Positions 42,435-52,808 of a stretch of DNA of 64,000 nucleotides are shown piece by piece. The stretch lies in the NCBI GenBank assembly GCA_024516035.1, contig CM044961.1, positions 2,106,020 to 2,170,019 of the forward strand. The letters run 5' to 3'. Source of the stretch: Bactericera cockerelli. Lineage: Eukaryota > Arthropoda > Insecta > Hemiptera > Triozidae. The position numbers were made by a program, and so were the translations under genes. Positions within the stretch are counted from its first letter, which is position 1; the number at the start of each line of letters is the position of its first letter. The notes below the pieces were generated by a model, which had not been told where the DNA came from, did not search any database, and was given only the letters and a program-made list of their open reading frames with translations.

Positions 42435-44848
42435 TACAGTATGTTTCAGAAAAGGTGGCCACCCCCTCGTAACTTTTGAACGCGACGGAATTTTTCAATT
42501 CTGTAAAGTCCTAAGTATAGGAAGTGCCCTATGGCCCATCCTGTGGTCATATTTATTTTTGGCCCCGGTCGGCCCTTCCGGCTTTTAGGCCATATTTTTT
42601 AATTTTTCTCGCGAATTTTAAATAGAATGCTATATTTTTTATTCCTGTTAATTAAAGTCCAAGTTAGGCTGAGTATAATGAGCTTTTAAATTTTTCGAAA
42701 ACCTTATCAGGGGCGGAGCTAGTAGGGTGCAAGGTTCAAAACTGTTACACGCTGTATTTCAGCGTTAGTTAGATTTTTTAGTACTCTTTTTATTTTCATA
42801 GGTTCAAAATATTGTTTTACACCATATGAAATCAAAAAAATATTCTTGTTTACATCTAATCAGGGTCATAGTAAGGTTTTTGTAAAAGTACTTTTTTTCT
42901 CACGTCAATTTTTCCGTAAATTAATGGTGTTCTCGAAATTGGCATTTTTAGAGGTGAAAGTCTGCAGTGACATATGTTTTTTATGCTTGAAATCGAAAGA
43001 AAACTTAACGGAAGAGCGATTAAGATCATAAAAAAAGCCATTCAACCTGCTAGTTTTTTCACGACAGTGTCCGGTAAAGTGGGTAAATTCCGTATTGGAT
43101 TTTTTTTGTTGAGGAAACACTATTGGCATAGAAAATAAATAATACCTAATAAGGGAATAATACTTCAATAAACATAACTAAATGCGAATATAAATGAAGA
43201 TTATTGCTTCTAAATCAGTGCCGGATATATTTTTTTTTCTCTCTCTCTCTATCTCTTCTCCTCTTTAAAATAATTGAATTGGTTTAATTTTCACGCTCAA
43301 GAGTTTGGTACTTGACCTGGTATTTTTTTATCTTAAATTTCGAGATAGTTAGATTTTTGTTAAACAAAAAATTTTTTTTTTAAAACAAAAGAAAACTAGT
43401 TTTTCCATACTGAGTCCGGTGAAATGTGTAAATTACGAAATTACTGGTTTTTTTTTGGGATACACCATTGGTATACAAAATAAATAATACCTTGCAAGAG
43501 AATTAATCTTCACTAAACATAAATACAAAAGAAATTAAATAAAAAAATCTTCCGAAAAAAATCTTTCTTAAAAAAAGAGAGTTTGGTAGTCAACCTGGAA
43601 AAATGGCCCTTTATTTGGAGACCTGGTATTCATTACTAGCAACACCAGTATGATTTTTTTTTTTTTTTTTCATGTGCGTTTCATATCGCGTTTCAACTGC
43701 ATGGTCATATCATAACGGGGGTGTTACCCTCCATTAGCAAGAAACTCACGAACCTGCTAAACACATTTATCTCACCCAGCCTGGGTTAGGCCGGAATGCC
43801 AGCATCACGAAGTGTTCACCTCGCTGGACGTTGCTTAACTTCGGTGATCCTACAAAAATCGTTGCATTCAAAGCGTCATCGGACTGACTCCAAAATGATT
43901 GACAATGTGTTTTGTACAGACTTTACCAACTAAAATTGTCTCAAGAGGGGACCCCTAGGCCGACTTTAGAAGCAGCATTATCCGATAATTATTTTTGATA
44001 CAACTTGAACTTTGAAAAGTGAAAAAGAGAGAGAGAAAAAAAATAAAAAAATTACCGGCACTGATTTAGAAGAAATAATCTTCATTTATATTCGCATTTA
44101 GTTATGTTTATTGAAGTATTATTCCCTTATTAGGTATTATTTATTTTCTATGCCAATTGTGTTTCCTCAACAACAAAAATCGAATAATTTCGAAATTCAC
44201 CCACTTTTCCGGACACTGTCGTGAAAAAACTAGCAGGTTGAATGGCTTTTTTTATGATCTTAATCGCTCTTCCGTTAAGTTTTCTTTCGATTTCAAGCAT
44301 AAAAAACATATGTCACTGCAGACTTTCACCTCTAAAAATGCCAATTTCGAGAACACCATTAATTTACGGAAAAATTGACGTGAGAAAAAAAGTACTTTTA
44401 CAAAAACCTTACTATGACCCTGATTAGATGTAAACAAGAATATTTTTTTGATTTCATATGGTGTAAAACAATATTTTGAACCTATGAAAATAAAAAGAGT
44501 ACTAAAAAATCTAACTAACGCTGAAATACAGCGTGTAACAGTTTTGAACCTTGCACCCTACTAGCTCCGCCCCTGATAAGGTTTTCGAAAAATTTAAAAG
44601 CTCATTATACTCAGCCTAACTTGGACTTTAATTAACAGGAATAAAAAATATAGCATTCCATTTAAAATTCGCGAGAAAAATGAAAAAATATGGCCTAAAA
44701 GCCGGAAGGGCCGACCGGGGCCAAAAATAAATATGACCACAGGATGGGCCATAGGGCACTTCCTATACTTAGGACTTTACAGAATTGAAAAATTCCGTCG
44801 CGTTCAAAAGTTACGAGGGGGTGGCCACCTTTTCTGAAACATACTGTA
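42435..44848. repeat. 2.4-kb long inverted repeat (foldback element)
   Basis: Arms of about 800 bp: TACAGTATGTTTCAGAAAAG at 42435 pairs with CTTTTCTGAAACATACTGTA ending at 44848, and the match continues with few mismatches to about 43245/44015 (TCTCTCTCTCT against AGAGAGAGAGA). Identical short frames therefore appear on both arms. The central ~760 bp holds a diverged direct copy of part of the arm (43390-43500, with GTCCGGTGAAATGTGTAAAT) and a 5S-like SINE (43735-43895). No transposase frame. Transcripts would form a near-perfect long hairpin. Confidence 0.88.
43735..43895 (-). repeat. 5S rRNA-derived SINE
   Basis: The minus strand contains GATCACCGAAGTTAAGCAAC followed by GTCCAGCGAGG and a TGAACACTTCGTGATGCTGG stretch. 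This follows the order of 5S rRNA, whose internal promoter A box is in the AGTTAAGC region. It is followed by CCGGCCTAACCCAGGCTGGG, the core shared with family D SINEs. Related degenerate copies are at about 29950-30130 and 30590-30785. It is a SINE, not a functional 5S gene, because the ends do not form the 5S closing helix. Confidence 0.65.
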
Positions 44849-44934
44849 TACCACGAAATGCCATTTATGAGGAACTGAAAAGGTCTACAGATTTCCGTTG
44901 ATTTTCCATTTTAAAACTCTAAAAAAGGGTTTTT

Positions 44935-45108
44935 TTATTTATATACCGACTTATGTAATTTGTTCAGGGTAAATCCTTTATCATGCCATAAGAAATTAAA
45001 CACACGGTCAATATAAATGTCAAAAATAATATTTTCTAATTTTACTGTCTCATCGTTAAAATAATCAACTTCAAATAAAAATACACTGCCAATTATGGGC
45101 ACAGTACA
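44935..45108 (-). pseudogene. unidentified ORF split by Gypsy-2
   Basis: Minus-strand frame with TVPIIGSVFLFEVDYF and FDIYIDRVFNFLWHDKGF, ending at a stop near 44935. Its upstream part is cut by the Gypsy-2 insertion at 45108. The same frame resumes beyond the element at 49588 for about 20 codons before a stop. The segment has protein-like composition, but I recognise no family. It could be a gene exon or part of another mobile element. Confidence 0.4.
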
Positions 45109-45291
45109 TGTGATGTCGGATTTCGAGCCACTGACTATTTCACCAGGCTTTCGTCCGACCTTGTCTCTCTCTCCGGAATTCATTCACTCATATTTCTGAT
45201 TTCTAAAATGGACATAATAAGTATAAATAAATACGATGTGTTTCTCTGTGCGATTCAATGACAATTGTTGTGTTCTATTCCAAATATAATA
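45109..45291 (+). repeat. Gypsy-2 5' LTR
   Basis: 183 bp, unusually short. Direct copy at 49400-49582. Contains a TATAAATAAAT stretch near 45218-45228 that may act as promoter or polyadenylation signal. Confidence 0.93.
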
Positions 45292-45303
45292 TTGGCGACG
45301 AGG

Positions 45304-48300
45304 ATGTCTGAAACTATTCTTAAGCTGAACACTAACAAGAGGAATATCTTGATTAAAGACATTCGAAGATTTCTTCAAGATGTTGAAGATGCTGATGTGG
45401 ACCTGGTTCGAGTCCAGCTGATGCAGAATCTGGCGTGCAAGAAAGAAGAGGAATTCGGCAAACTACAAGATGAAATTGAGAGTTACTACATCACGAAAAA
45501 TGATGAAGATCTTGTGAAGTCACAGGAGTCAGTACGTGAAGATTTCAACTTGAATTTGGAAAACTTGTTTTGTAAGCTGAATCATCTCCTTAACCCTCGT
45601 TCTAGGAACAGTTCAAAGGAAACTGTATTAGAAGTTACTGATGCACACAACTACGGCGATAAACCTCAAGTAAGGCCCAAATTTGAACCTTATGATCCTG
45701 AAAATGAAACTGTAAGTAATTTTCTTATTCGCCTTGATACTTATTTTGATATTATTTCATGTCAGGACGACAAGTCTAAAGTGCTTCTTTTACTCAATTG
45801 CCTCAGTCCTAAAGTTCATCATGATTTCTGTGCTACAGTATTACCTTGTGATCCACGTTCCAAAAGCTTTTCAGAGCTAGTGTCCGTGCTGAAAAATGTG
45901 CTAGAGGGTCATAAAAACACCTATGCAGAACAGCACAGATTCATAACAAGACTTCAAAAGGATAATGAATCAATCAAAGATTACTGTGCTTGTCTTAAAA
46001 ATCTGAACGTAGATTGTAAATTTTCTTGCAACTGTGGTAGATCTATTAGTGAAATATTTTTGAAGCTACAGCTGATTCGGGGTGTATCAGACCCAGAGAT
46101 AAGACAAAAACTTTTGCAGTGTAATTATGAAGTGTCATTTGATGACTTGATTGGGACTGCTGTGACCATTGAAATTTCTAAAGAGGAAAACAAAATGATT
46201 GAAATGTCTCATAATACGGACAACCTTGGTACATATACTTTAAACTCTAGCAAAATTCAGCCGGTTAACACAAATTCAATTTCAAAACCCATTTCTCGTA
46301 ATTTTCAAAAAGTGAGAAGTTCGGAAATCAGGAAAATCACTTGTTATCGTTGTGGTCAGAAAAACCATAAAGCAAATGAATGCGTTCACATTGAAAGTAT
46401 TTGTCATAAGTGTGACAAGTTTGGTCATCTTGCATCAGTATGCCGCAGCCAAGCTAAGAAAAAATCTGTCAATGAAGTACAGATGGGCGGTGACAGCCAA
46501 AATGAAGATGAAAATTGGGGCGAGGTTAATGCCATTAATAAACCTAGGCTTACTGATAAAATCTTCCTTAATGTGCTTGTAGATGAAGTACCTCTGGAAA
46601 TGGAGATGGACACGGGCGCCGCTGTTTCGACAATCAGTCACAACGACTTTAAAAATAATTTCCCAGGTAAGAAAATTTTCAAAACCAACTTGGAGTTGAG
46701 AACGTACACTGGAGAGTTAATTATGCCAGCAGGAGCTGCTTATGTAAAAGTTGCCTACAAGGGTCATGTTTTTCATACAAAGTTGTATGTCATTAAACAA
46801 AATGTAAGCACAATACTGGGTCGTGAATGGCTCAGAGAGATGAAAATAAATTGGTCTGAAGATGTAAAAACCTTGAATAATAATTCCAAATTGGAAAATT
46901 TTCTAACTGAATTTCAGGACATATTCCTGGAAGAAATTGAATGCGTGCCAAATTACCGAGTCGACTTTCAAGTGAAAGAAAATACTTTTCCCGTATTCGT
47001 CAAGCCGAGAACTGTACCTTATGCTTTACGTTCCAGAGTCGAAGAGGAAATCCGTCGTCTGGAAAAACTGAACATCATTGAGAAACTTGAGAATGCGGAG
47101 TGGGGTACACCAGTAGTCCCCATTGTGAAGAAAAACGGCAATATTCGTCTATGTGCGGACTACAAAGTCACTCTTAATAAGTATGTAATAGATGATCGAT
47201 ATCCGATTCCTCGGATTGAGGACCTGTTTATGAAAATGCGAGGAGGTAAAGTGTTTTGTACTCTCGACATTCACCAGGCGTACCTACACATCGGTATGAG
47301 TGATAAAGCTGCAAAAATGCAAACATTAAGTACTCATCTTGGTTCCTACAAGGTAAATCGACTTATGTTTGGTGTGAAGGTAGCACCTGGGATTTGGCAG
47401 CGATTCATGGATTCTATTTTGTTTGATTTAGAGGGTGTAGCTTGTTTTTTTGATGACATAATCATCCAAGGAAGAGACTATGATGAATGTTGTGCGAGAC
47501 TCTATACTGTTCTTACCCGTCTCAGGCAAAATAAGCTTACACTGAGTAAGGATAAATGTAATTTTTTCAAGTCCTCTATAAAATACCTAGGACACATTAT
47601 TAATGAACAAGGCCTACTTAAATCAAGTGATAAAGTAGAAGCCATTGCTAATGCCCCTCCTCCTACTAATCAGAAAGAATTGAAATCGTTTCTCGGACTT
47701 CTCAATTATTATCACAAATTTATACCGGACTTAGCTACAAAAATCAGTCCTTTGAACAATTTGTTGAAGAAAAATCAAAAATTTACATGGAGTAAGAAAT
47801 GTGATAAAGTTTTTACTCGTATTAAAAAAGAAATTACTAGTGATTTGATCCTTATGCATTATGATCCTGGCCTTCCTCTGCTGTTGGCTTGTGATGCTTC
47901 CCCAGTAGGACTTGGTGTAGTTTTATCACACAAGTTACCTGACGGCTCGGAAAAACCAATTGCCTTTGCTTCTAGAACTTTGAGCAAAAGTGAAATGCGA
48001 TACAGTCAAATAGACAAAGAAGCCACGGGCATCTATTGGGGACTGAAGAAGTTTTATGATTACCTGTACGGTAGAAAATTTACTCTGATTACTGACCACA
48101 AGCCGTTAGTTTCTATTTTACATCCTAACAAAATGCTTCCAAACGTCACGGCCTCGAGAATTTTTAATTATGCTCATTTTCTGTCTGGATTTGATTACGA
48201 TATTATTTTCAGAAAGACTGGTGACCATGCTAATGCTGATTTTCTTTCTCGCTTTCCAGTTGAGAAATGTAATGACAATTTGGATCTTGTTTCAGTTTTT

Positions 48301-49404
48301 CAAATCAATCAGATTCATGCTATTCCTGTCAAATTTGAAGAAATTGTTAATCACACAAAACAAGACCCAATAATGAGTAAGTTACTCCTGGCACTTGAAG
48401 AAGGGAGCGATCTCAGAACCCTAGGTTATGAAACTGATCAGTTATCTCTACAGGGTGGTGTCATATTCAGGGGTCAGCAAGTGTGGATTCCCAAAATTCT
48501 CCAGAAGCGTGTATTAAATGAACTTCATGTTTCACACTTAGGAATCGTGAAGATGAAAGCTTTAGCAAGGAGTTTTTGTTATTGGCCAGGGATGGATAGA
48601 GATATTGAAGAACTTGCCTCATCCTGCTTCAGCTGTCTGTCAAATGCTAAGGAGCAAGGGAAAGTAGAAATCCACCCCTGGGAGAGGCCTAGCGGACCTT
48701 GGCAGAGACTTCATGTTGATTTTGCCGGTCCTATTAAAGATCAATGGCTATTTATTGTAGTGGATGCTTATTCCAAATGGACGGAAGTAATCCCAACAAA
48801 ATCCACTACTTCTGCATGGGTAATTAATACACTCAAGAAATTATTTTCTTCATATGGCTTGTGTCTCACTATTGTCAGTGATAACGGCAGCCAGTTTAAA
48901 TCTCAAGAATTTGAGAGTTTCCTATCGGACCTTAATATTACTCATCTAACATCTGCTCCTTATCACCCAGCTTCCAATGGTCAAGCCGAGCGGATGGTTC
49001 AAAATGTCAAGCATAGTCTGAAGAAGATGGAAGCTGAAAGTGGAGATATGGAATCTAAAATTCTGAAGTTCCTCGTTCAGCAACGTCGGGCTCCTCATTG
49101 TACAACTGGAATCAGCCCTTATGAAGCTATGTTTGGCAGGGAGATTAGACATACTTTGAGTTTGCTGCGAGAGTCTAAACATGAACCGGAATCCTGCAGC
49201 CAGGAGCGGAGAACTTCAAGGATATTTAAAATTGGAGATAAAGTACAAGTGAGAAACTATCAACATAATGGTAAATGGTTATTTGGTAAAATTAAGAAAA
49301 GGATTGGAAGAGTCATGTATTTGGTTGATCTACAGGATGGTTCAACATGTAAGCGCCACATCAACCAGATGCGGAAGCTTCATATTTCGGAGGGAGTAAT
49401 GTGA
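45304..49404 (+). CDS. Gypsy-2 Gag-Pol polyprotein (1366 aa)
   Basis: The start is the ATG at 45304, just inside the body; in-frame sequence upstream lies in the LTR. Domains: gag helical region; two CCHC zinc knuckles (CYRCGQKNHKANEC and CHKCDKFGHLASVC); aspartic protease with DTGA at residue 436; reverse transcriptase with YPIPRIEDLF and FFDD (717-718 being the catalytic pair, with Phe in place of the usual Tyr of YxDD); RNase H (LLACDASPVGLG); integrase with H-H-C-C finger and catalytic D1139, D1193, E1229. A C-terminal chromo-like or linker segment (VRNYQHNGKWLFGKIKKRIG) follows. Gag and Pol are fused in one frame, unlike Gypsy-1. No env. Resembles the K02A2.6-type Gypsy elements common in invertebrates. 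Confidence 0.94.
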   Translation: MSETILKLNTNKRNILIKDIRRFLQDVEDADVDLVRVQLMQNLACKKEEEFGKLQDEIESYYITKNDEDLVKSQESVREDFNLNLENLFCKLNHLLNPRSRNSSKETVLEVTDAHNYGDKPQVRPKFEPYDPENETVSNFLIRLDTYFDIISCQDDKSKVLLLLNCLSPKVHHDFCATVLPCDPRSKSFSELVSVLKNVLEGHKNTYAEQHRFITRLQKDNESIKDYCACLKNLNVDCKFSCNCGRSISEIFLKLQLIRGVSDPEIRQKLLQCNYEVSFDDLIGTAVTIEISKEENKMIEMSHNTDNLGTYTLNSSKIQPVNTNSISKPISRNFQKVRSSEIRKITCYRCGQKNHKANECVHIESICHKCDKFGHLASVCRSQAKKKSVNEVQMGGDSQNEDENWGEVNAINKPRLTDKIFLNVLVDEVPLEMEMDTGAAVSTISHNDFKNNFPGKKIFKTNLELRTYTGELIMPAGAAYVKVAYKGHVFHTKLYVIKQNVSTILGREWLREMKINWSEDVKTLNNNSKLENFLTEFQDIFLEEIECVPNYRVDFQVKENTFPVFVKPRTVPYALRSRVEEEIRRLEKLNIIEKLENAEWGTPVVPIVKKNGNIRLCADYKVTLNKYVIDDRYPIPRIEDLFMKMRGGKVFCTLDIHQAYLHIGMSDKAAKMQTLSTHLGSYKVNRLMFGVKVAPGIWQRFMDSILFDLEGVACFFDDIIIQGRDYDECCARLYTVLTRLRQNKLTLSKDKCNFFKSSIKYLGHIINEQGLLKSSDKVEAIANAPPPTNQKELKSFLGLLNYYHKFIPDLATKISPLNNLLKKNQKFTWSKKCDKVFTRIKKEITSDLILMHYDPGLPLLLACDASPVGLGVVLSHKLPDGSEKPIAFASRTLSKSEMRYSQIDKEATGIYWGLKKFYDYLYGRKFTLITDHKPLVSILHPNKMLPNVTASRIFNYAHFLSGFDYDIIFRKTGDHANADFLSRFPVEKCNDNLDLVSVFQINQIHAIPVKFEEIVNHTKQDPIMSKLLLALEEGSDLRTLGYETDQLSLQGGVIFRGQQVWIPKILQKRVLNELHVSHLGIVKMKALARSFCYWPGMDRDIEELASSCFSCLSNAKEQGKVEIHPWERPSGPWQRLHVDFAGPIKDQWLFIVVDAYSKWTEVIPTKSTTSAWVINTLKKLFSSYGLCLTIVSDNGSQFKSQEFESFLSDLNITHLTSAPYHPASNGQAERMVQNVKHSLKKMEAESGDMESKILKFLVQQRRAPHCTTGISPYEAMFGREIRHTLSLLRESKHEPESCSQERRTSRIFKIGDKVQVRNYQHNGKWLFGKIKKRIGRVMYLVDLQDGSTCKRHINQMRKLHISEGVM

Positions 49405-49582
49405 TGTCGGATTTCGAGCCACTGACTATTTCACCAGGCTTTCGTCCGACCTTGTCTCTCTCTCCGGAATTCATTCACTCATATTTCTGATTTCTAAAAT
49501 GGACATAATAAGTATAAATAAATACGATGTGTTTCTCTGTGCGATTCAATGACAATTGTTGTGTTCTATTCCAAATATAATA
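49400..49582 (+). repeat. Gypsy-2 3' LTR
   Basis: 183-bp copy of the 5' LTR with no difference seen. The TGA stop of the polyprotein (49402-49404) is formed by its first bases. Confidence 0.93.
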
Positions 49583-49649
49583 GTACATACAGAGCCACTC
49601 GAAATATATGTAGAGAACGGATTTAAATCTCTATCTACTTTATCTCACT

Positions 49650-49765
49650 TCTCAAATCTTCCTCTACTTTATTTCTCCTATCAAATCTTCCTCTACTTTA
49701 TCTCTCCTCTTAAATCTTCCTCTACTTTATCTCTCCTCTCAAATCTTCCTCTACTTTATCTAACC
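49650..49765 (+). repeat. 29-bp minisatellite
   Basis: AAATCTTCCTCTACTTTATC followed by TCTCCTCTY, repeated at 49654, 49683, 49712 and 49741 (period 29). Confidence 0.85.
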
Positions 49766-49801
49766 TTAAAATTAACACTCCAAAATAATAATAGTAACAA
49801 A

Positions 49802-49832
<31 letters not shown>

Positions 49833-50123
49833 CACTTTTATTTAATTTACAATCTACAATTTAAACTTAAAGATAAACAATTGTAATGAGTAAATGTGAT
49901 GGAGGCAATGGCGTGAGAGAGAAGCAATCCATTGATAGCACTCTCATTAACGTTAATCAAAAGCAGATTTGAACTGCTTGGGTTGTTTAGGGTCAGAGTG
50001 AGGCTGCCAAAAATATGGAGGTGTACAGTAAAAAAGAGCTTTTGCCTGCACTGACCCTAGCATAGAAAAAGATTAAGTTTTGGGATAGGAATGTACTATA
50101 AGTACTGATTCCTATGTTGCTAT

Positions 50124-52808
50124 CTAAGCAAACAAGTCAGTAGGCCAGGTTCTTTTCAGCCTTCTGTTGAGTGAAACTGGGTGCTGTAGGTCTCGGATCA
50201 GTTGGTTTGGGTGCTGGGGGATCCGTTTCTGATAGTTGAGTGGTCTGTCTTTTATCTCTTCAATTACAAAGGGGATTTTGAGGTCGTTGTGGATTGTTTT
50301 ATTGGATACATAGAATGGTGCTCCAAGCATACTTCGTAGAGTTTTGGACTGGAAACGTTGAATAATATTGATGTTGGATGGTTTGGCGCAGCCCCATAAC
50401 TCTATTCCATATGTCCAGACCGGTTTTAAGATCATTTTATATAGAAGGATTTTGTTTTCTATTGATAGTTTGGATTTGGGTCCCAAGAGCCAGAACATCT
50501 TGTTGTATTTTAGTTTCAGTTGAACTCTTTTTTTGTTTATGTGACATTTCCATGTGAGTTTCCGATCAAGATGGATCCCAAGATAGCGGACATTGTCATC
50601 CTGTGGTAGGAGGTGGTTGTTCAGAGCAACTGGTGGACAGGTTGTTGTTCTTGTTGTGAAGGTGATATGAACTGATTTGCCTTCATTCACTCGGATTCGC
50701 CAGGTTTTCAGCCAATCCTGCAATTTACAGAGATAACTTTGAAGGCAGTCGGACGCCAATGTGGGATCTTGGTTTTTTGCGAGAATAGCTGTGTCGTCCG
50801 CGAATGTTGCTATGGTGGTTTCTTCAGTTGTTGGAAGATCGCTCGTATACAGGACGTACAGGAAAGGTCCCAGGACGCTACCTTGTGGGACAGAAGCGCT
50901 GATCTTGTGGTATGTTGAGTAGATACCATTGTATTTGACTCGGAAGAATCGGTCGGTAAGGTACGACTTGAGAAGAAGATAATGTTGTTGCGGGAGGAGT
51001 AGTTTTAGTTTGTGCAGTAGTCCGGTGTGCCATACTTTATCAAAAGCGGACGAAACGTCTAAAAACGCAGCTGAACAATGGCTTTTCTCTTCCAATGTGG
51101 ACGCTATCACATTAACAACACGATGAACTTGTTGTATAGTTGAATGGCCAGTGCGGAATCCAAATTGGTGATCCGGTACCAGTTGTTTAGCAGAGTCTTC
51201 TTCCATGATTCTTTTTAGAAATATCCTTTCAAATAACTTGGACAGGCCTGGGAGGAGACTGATTGGTCGATAGGATGACACTTCTTCAGGTGGTTTGTTT
51301 GGTTTTTGTACCATTGTGATATCAGCGTACTTCCATATAAGAGGCCAGTAACAAAGTCTAAGCATAGCATTAAAAATGTGTGTTATTAGAAGGATACCTC
51401 TTTCTGGGAGTTCTTGCAGTATTTTACCAGTTATGCAATCGTAGCCAGGTGCCTTGTTCTTTTTGATATTCTTTAATGCATATTTGATGTCGGACGGTGT
51501 TATTGGTTTGATTGGCAATGACATTTGGCATGGCACATCCAGGAACTGCTCTATTTCAGCTTGTCTGATCATATCAGCGTTTTCATCAGGAGGGAATGGC
51601 TGGAAAACAGAGCTCAGGTGATCACCAAAAATATTAGATTTCTCTTCATTTGATCTAGCGTATTGACCAGATGCTTTTTTTAGAGGTGGAACATGTTTTT
51701 GTGGTCGTTTTAATCCCCTCGTTGCCGTCCAGAGAGAGTTGTCGTTGATTGACAATGTCATAAGAAAGTTTCCGAAAGTTTCATCGTGTCTCTTCTGCAG
51801 CAGTGTTTTAAGTCTTCTGGTAAGTTTGTTTAGCAGTCTTTTGTCATTAGGATTTCTATTATTTTGCCAGATCTGTCTAATTCTTCTTTTTTCAGATATT
51901 AAGTCTCTTACTTCTTTTGATATGTTTACTGCTTTATCTTTTTCTTTGTTTTCAGGTGTTGCATGGAGAGCTGCTTCTTGTATGAATGTTGTTAAGTACT
52001 GGGCCGCTTCATCAATCTGATCAGGAGATTTCAATGTTAACCTGAGATTAGCATTTTCATTAATGTACCATTTGAAAGCTTCCCAATCGGTTTTTGGATT
52101 TGTCAGATGTGCTGTTTTGGGTTTGGTATTTACTGTTGCTGATAAAGTCAAGATGATGGGTGAATGGTCAGAAGAGAAATCTTCTCTAGTTTCAACGTGA
52201 GTGTAGTTGTTTGCAACGCCATGAGTGATGAAGAAGTCGATAACATCTGGTCTCTTGTTCGGATCAGATGGCCAGTAAGTTGGTTCTCCGGTAGAGACAA
52301 AATTATAGTTGCCAGATCTTGTAGCATTATAGAGTGATCGACCTCTTGGTGAAATGAGACGAGATCCCCAGAACGTGTGCTTCGCATTCCAGTCCCCGCC
52401 AGCAATAAACTGAGTACCAAGTGTGTTGAAAAAGTTGCTAAAGTCTTGTGGTTGGATTGAGTGACCAGGTGGACAGTATACAGCACAGAGAGTGATTGAG
52501 AACGGAAGAGCTTCGATTTTGATGCTGGTAGATTGAATACTCATTGTTGCGAAGTGTGTTGACTCATGGTGGAGGATGGAGGATTTCACCAAAACAGCTG
52601 TACCACCGTGTGCTTTTCCGTCCGGGCGAAGTGTCAGGTAAGTGGTATAGTTTGGAATGCGAAAGAACGAGCGAGTGGTGAAGTGGGTTTCAGAAATAAG
52701 TGCAACATCTATTCTTTGCAAATGAAGAAATGTTTCGAGTTCTCTTTTGTGTTGCGAAAGGCCATTGGCATTCCAGGTAAGTATTCTCAGTGAGTTCATG
52801 TTTGTCAT
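50124..52808 (-). CDS. Jockey endonuclease-reverse transcriptase (894 aa)
   Basis: Full-length pol. The N-terminal apurinic-type endonuclease (about residues 5-225) shows ILTWNANGL, LISETHF, GDWNAKHTFWGS and the catalytic SSDHSPIIL. The reverse transcriptase has NKAPGYDCITGKIL, SYRPISLLPGLSKLFERI, AAFLDVSSAFDKVWH (motif A), VPQGSVLGPFLYVLY (motif B) and ATFADDTAIL (motif C FADD). The C-terminal thumb has LKPVWTYGIELWG. All key residues of both enzymes appear present. The ATG overlaps the stop of the upstream gag frame as ATGA (52805-52808), an arrangement suited to termination-reinitiation. The 3' UTR is about 290 bp. Confidence 0.95.
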   Translation of the reverse strand: MTNMNSLRILTWNANGLSQHKRELETFLHLQRIDVALISETHFTTRSFFRIPNYTTYLTLRPDGKAHGGTAVLVKSSILHHESTHFATMSIQSTSIKIEALPFSITLCAVYCPPGHSIQPQDFSNFFNTLGTQFIAGGDWNAKHTFWGSRLISPRGRSLYNATRSGNYNFVSTGEPTYWPSDPNKRPDVIDFFITHGVANNYTHVETREDFSSDHSPIILTLSATVNTKPKTAHLTNPKTDWEAFKWYINENANLRLTLKSPDQIDEAAQYLTTFIQEAALHATPENKEKDKAVNISKEVRDLISEKRRIRQIWQNNRNPNDKRLLNKLTRRLKTLLQKRHDETFGNFLMTLSINDNSLWTATRGLKRPQKHVPPLKKASGQYARSNEEKSNIFGDHLSSVFQPFPPDENADMIRQAEIEQFLDVPCQMSLPIKPITPSDIKYALKNIKKNKAPGYDCITGKILQELPERGILLITHIFNAMLRLCYWPLIWKYADITMVQKPNKPPEEVSSYRPISLLPGLSKLFERIFLKRIMEEDSAKQLVPDHQFGFRTGHSTIQQVHRVVNVIASTLEEKSHCSAAFLDVSSAFDKVWHTGLLHKLKLLLPQQHYLLLKSYLTDRFFRVKYNGIYSTYHKISASVPQGSVLGPFLYVLYTSDLPTTEETTIATFADDTAILAKNQDPTLASDCLQSYLCKLQDWLKTWRIRVNEGKSVHITFTTRTTTCPPVALNNHLLPQDDNVRYLGIHLDRKLTWKCHINKKRVQLKLKYNKMFWLLGPKSKLSIENKILLYKMILKPVWTYGIELWGCAKPSNINIIQRFQSKTLRSMLGAPFYVSNKTIHNDLKIPFVIEEIKDRPLNYQKRIPQHPNQLIRDLQHPVSLNRRLKRTWPTDLFA

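Larger units (their letters stand above)
45109..49582 (+). mobile_element. Gypsy-2: complete Ty3/Gypsy element
   Basis: 4474 bp with two short 183-bp LTRs (45109-45291 and 49400-49582) that look identical, starting TGTGATGTCGG and ending CAAATATAATA. GTACA flanks both ends (45104-45108 and 49583-49587), the usual 5-bp duplication. The sequence after the 5' LTR, TTGGCGACGAGGATG, is a likely primer site. A single Gag-Pol ORF spans the interior and its stop codon lies inside the 3' LTR. Insertion is recent and the element may be competent. Confidence 0.95.

Noticed and set aside
42846..44437. Identical 61-87 residue ORFs on both arms of the 42.4-44.8 kb palindrome
   Set aside because: Duplicated only because the arms are inverted copies. 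No start context, motifs or codon bias.
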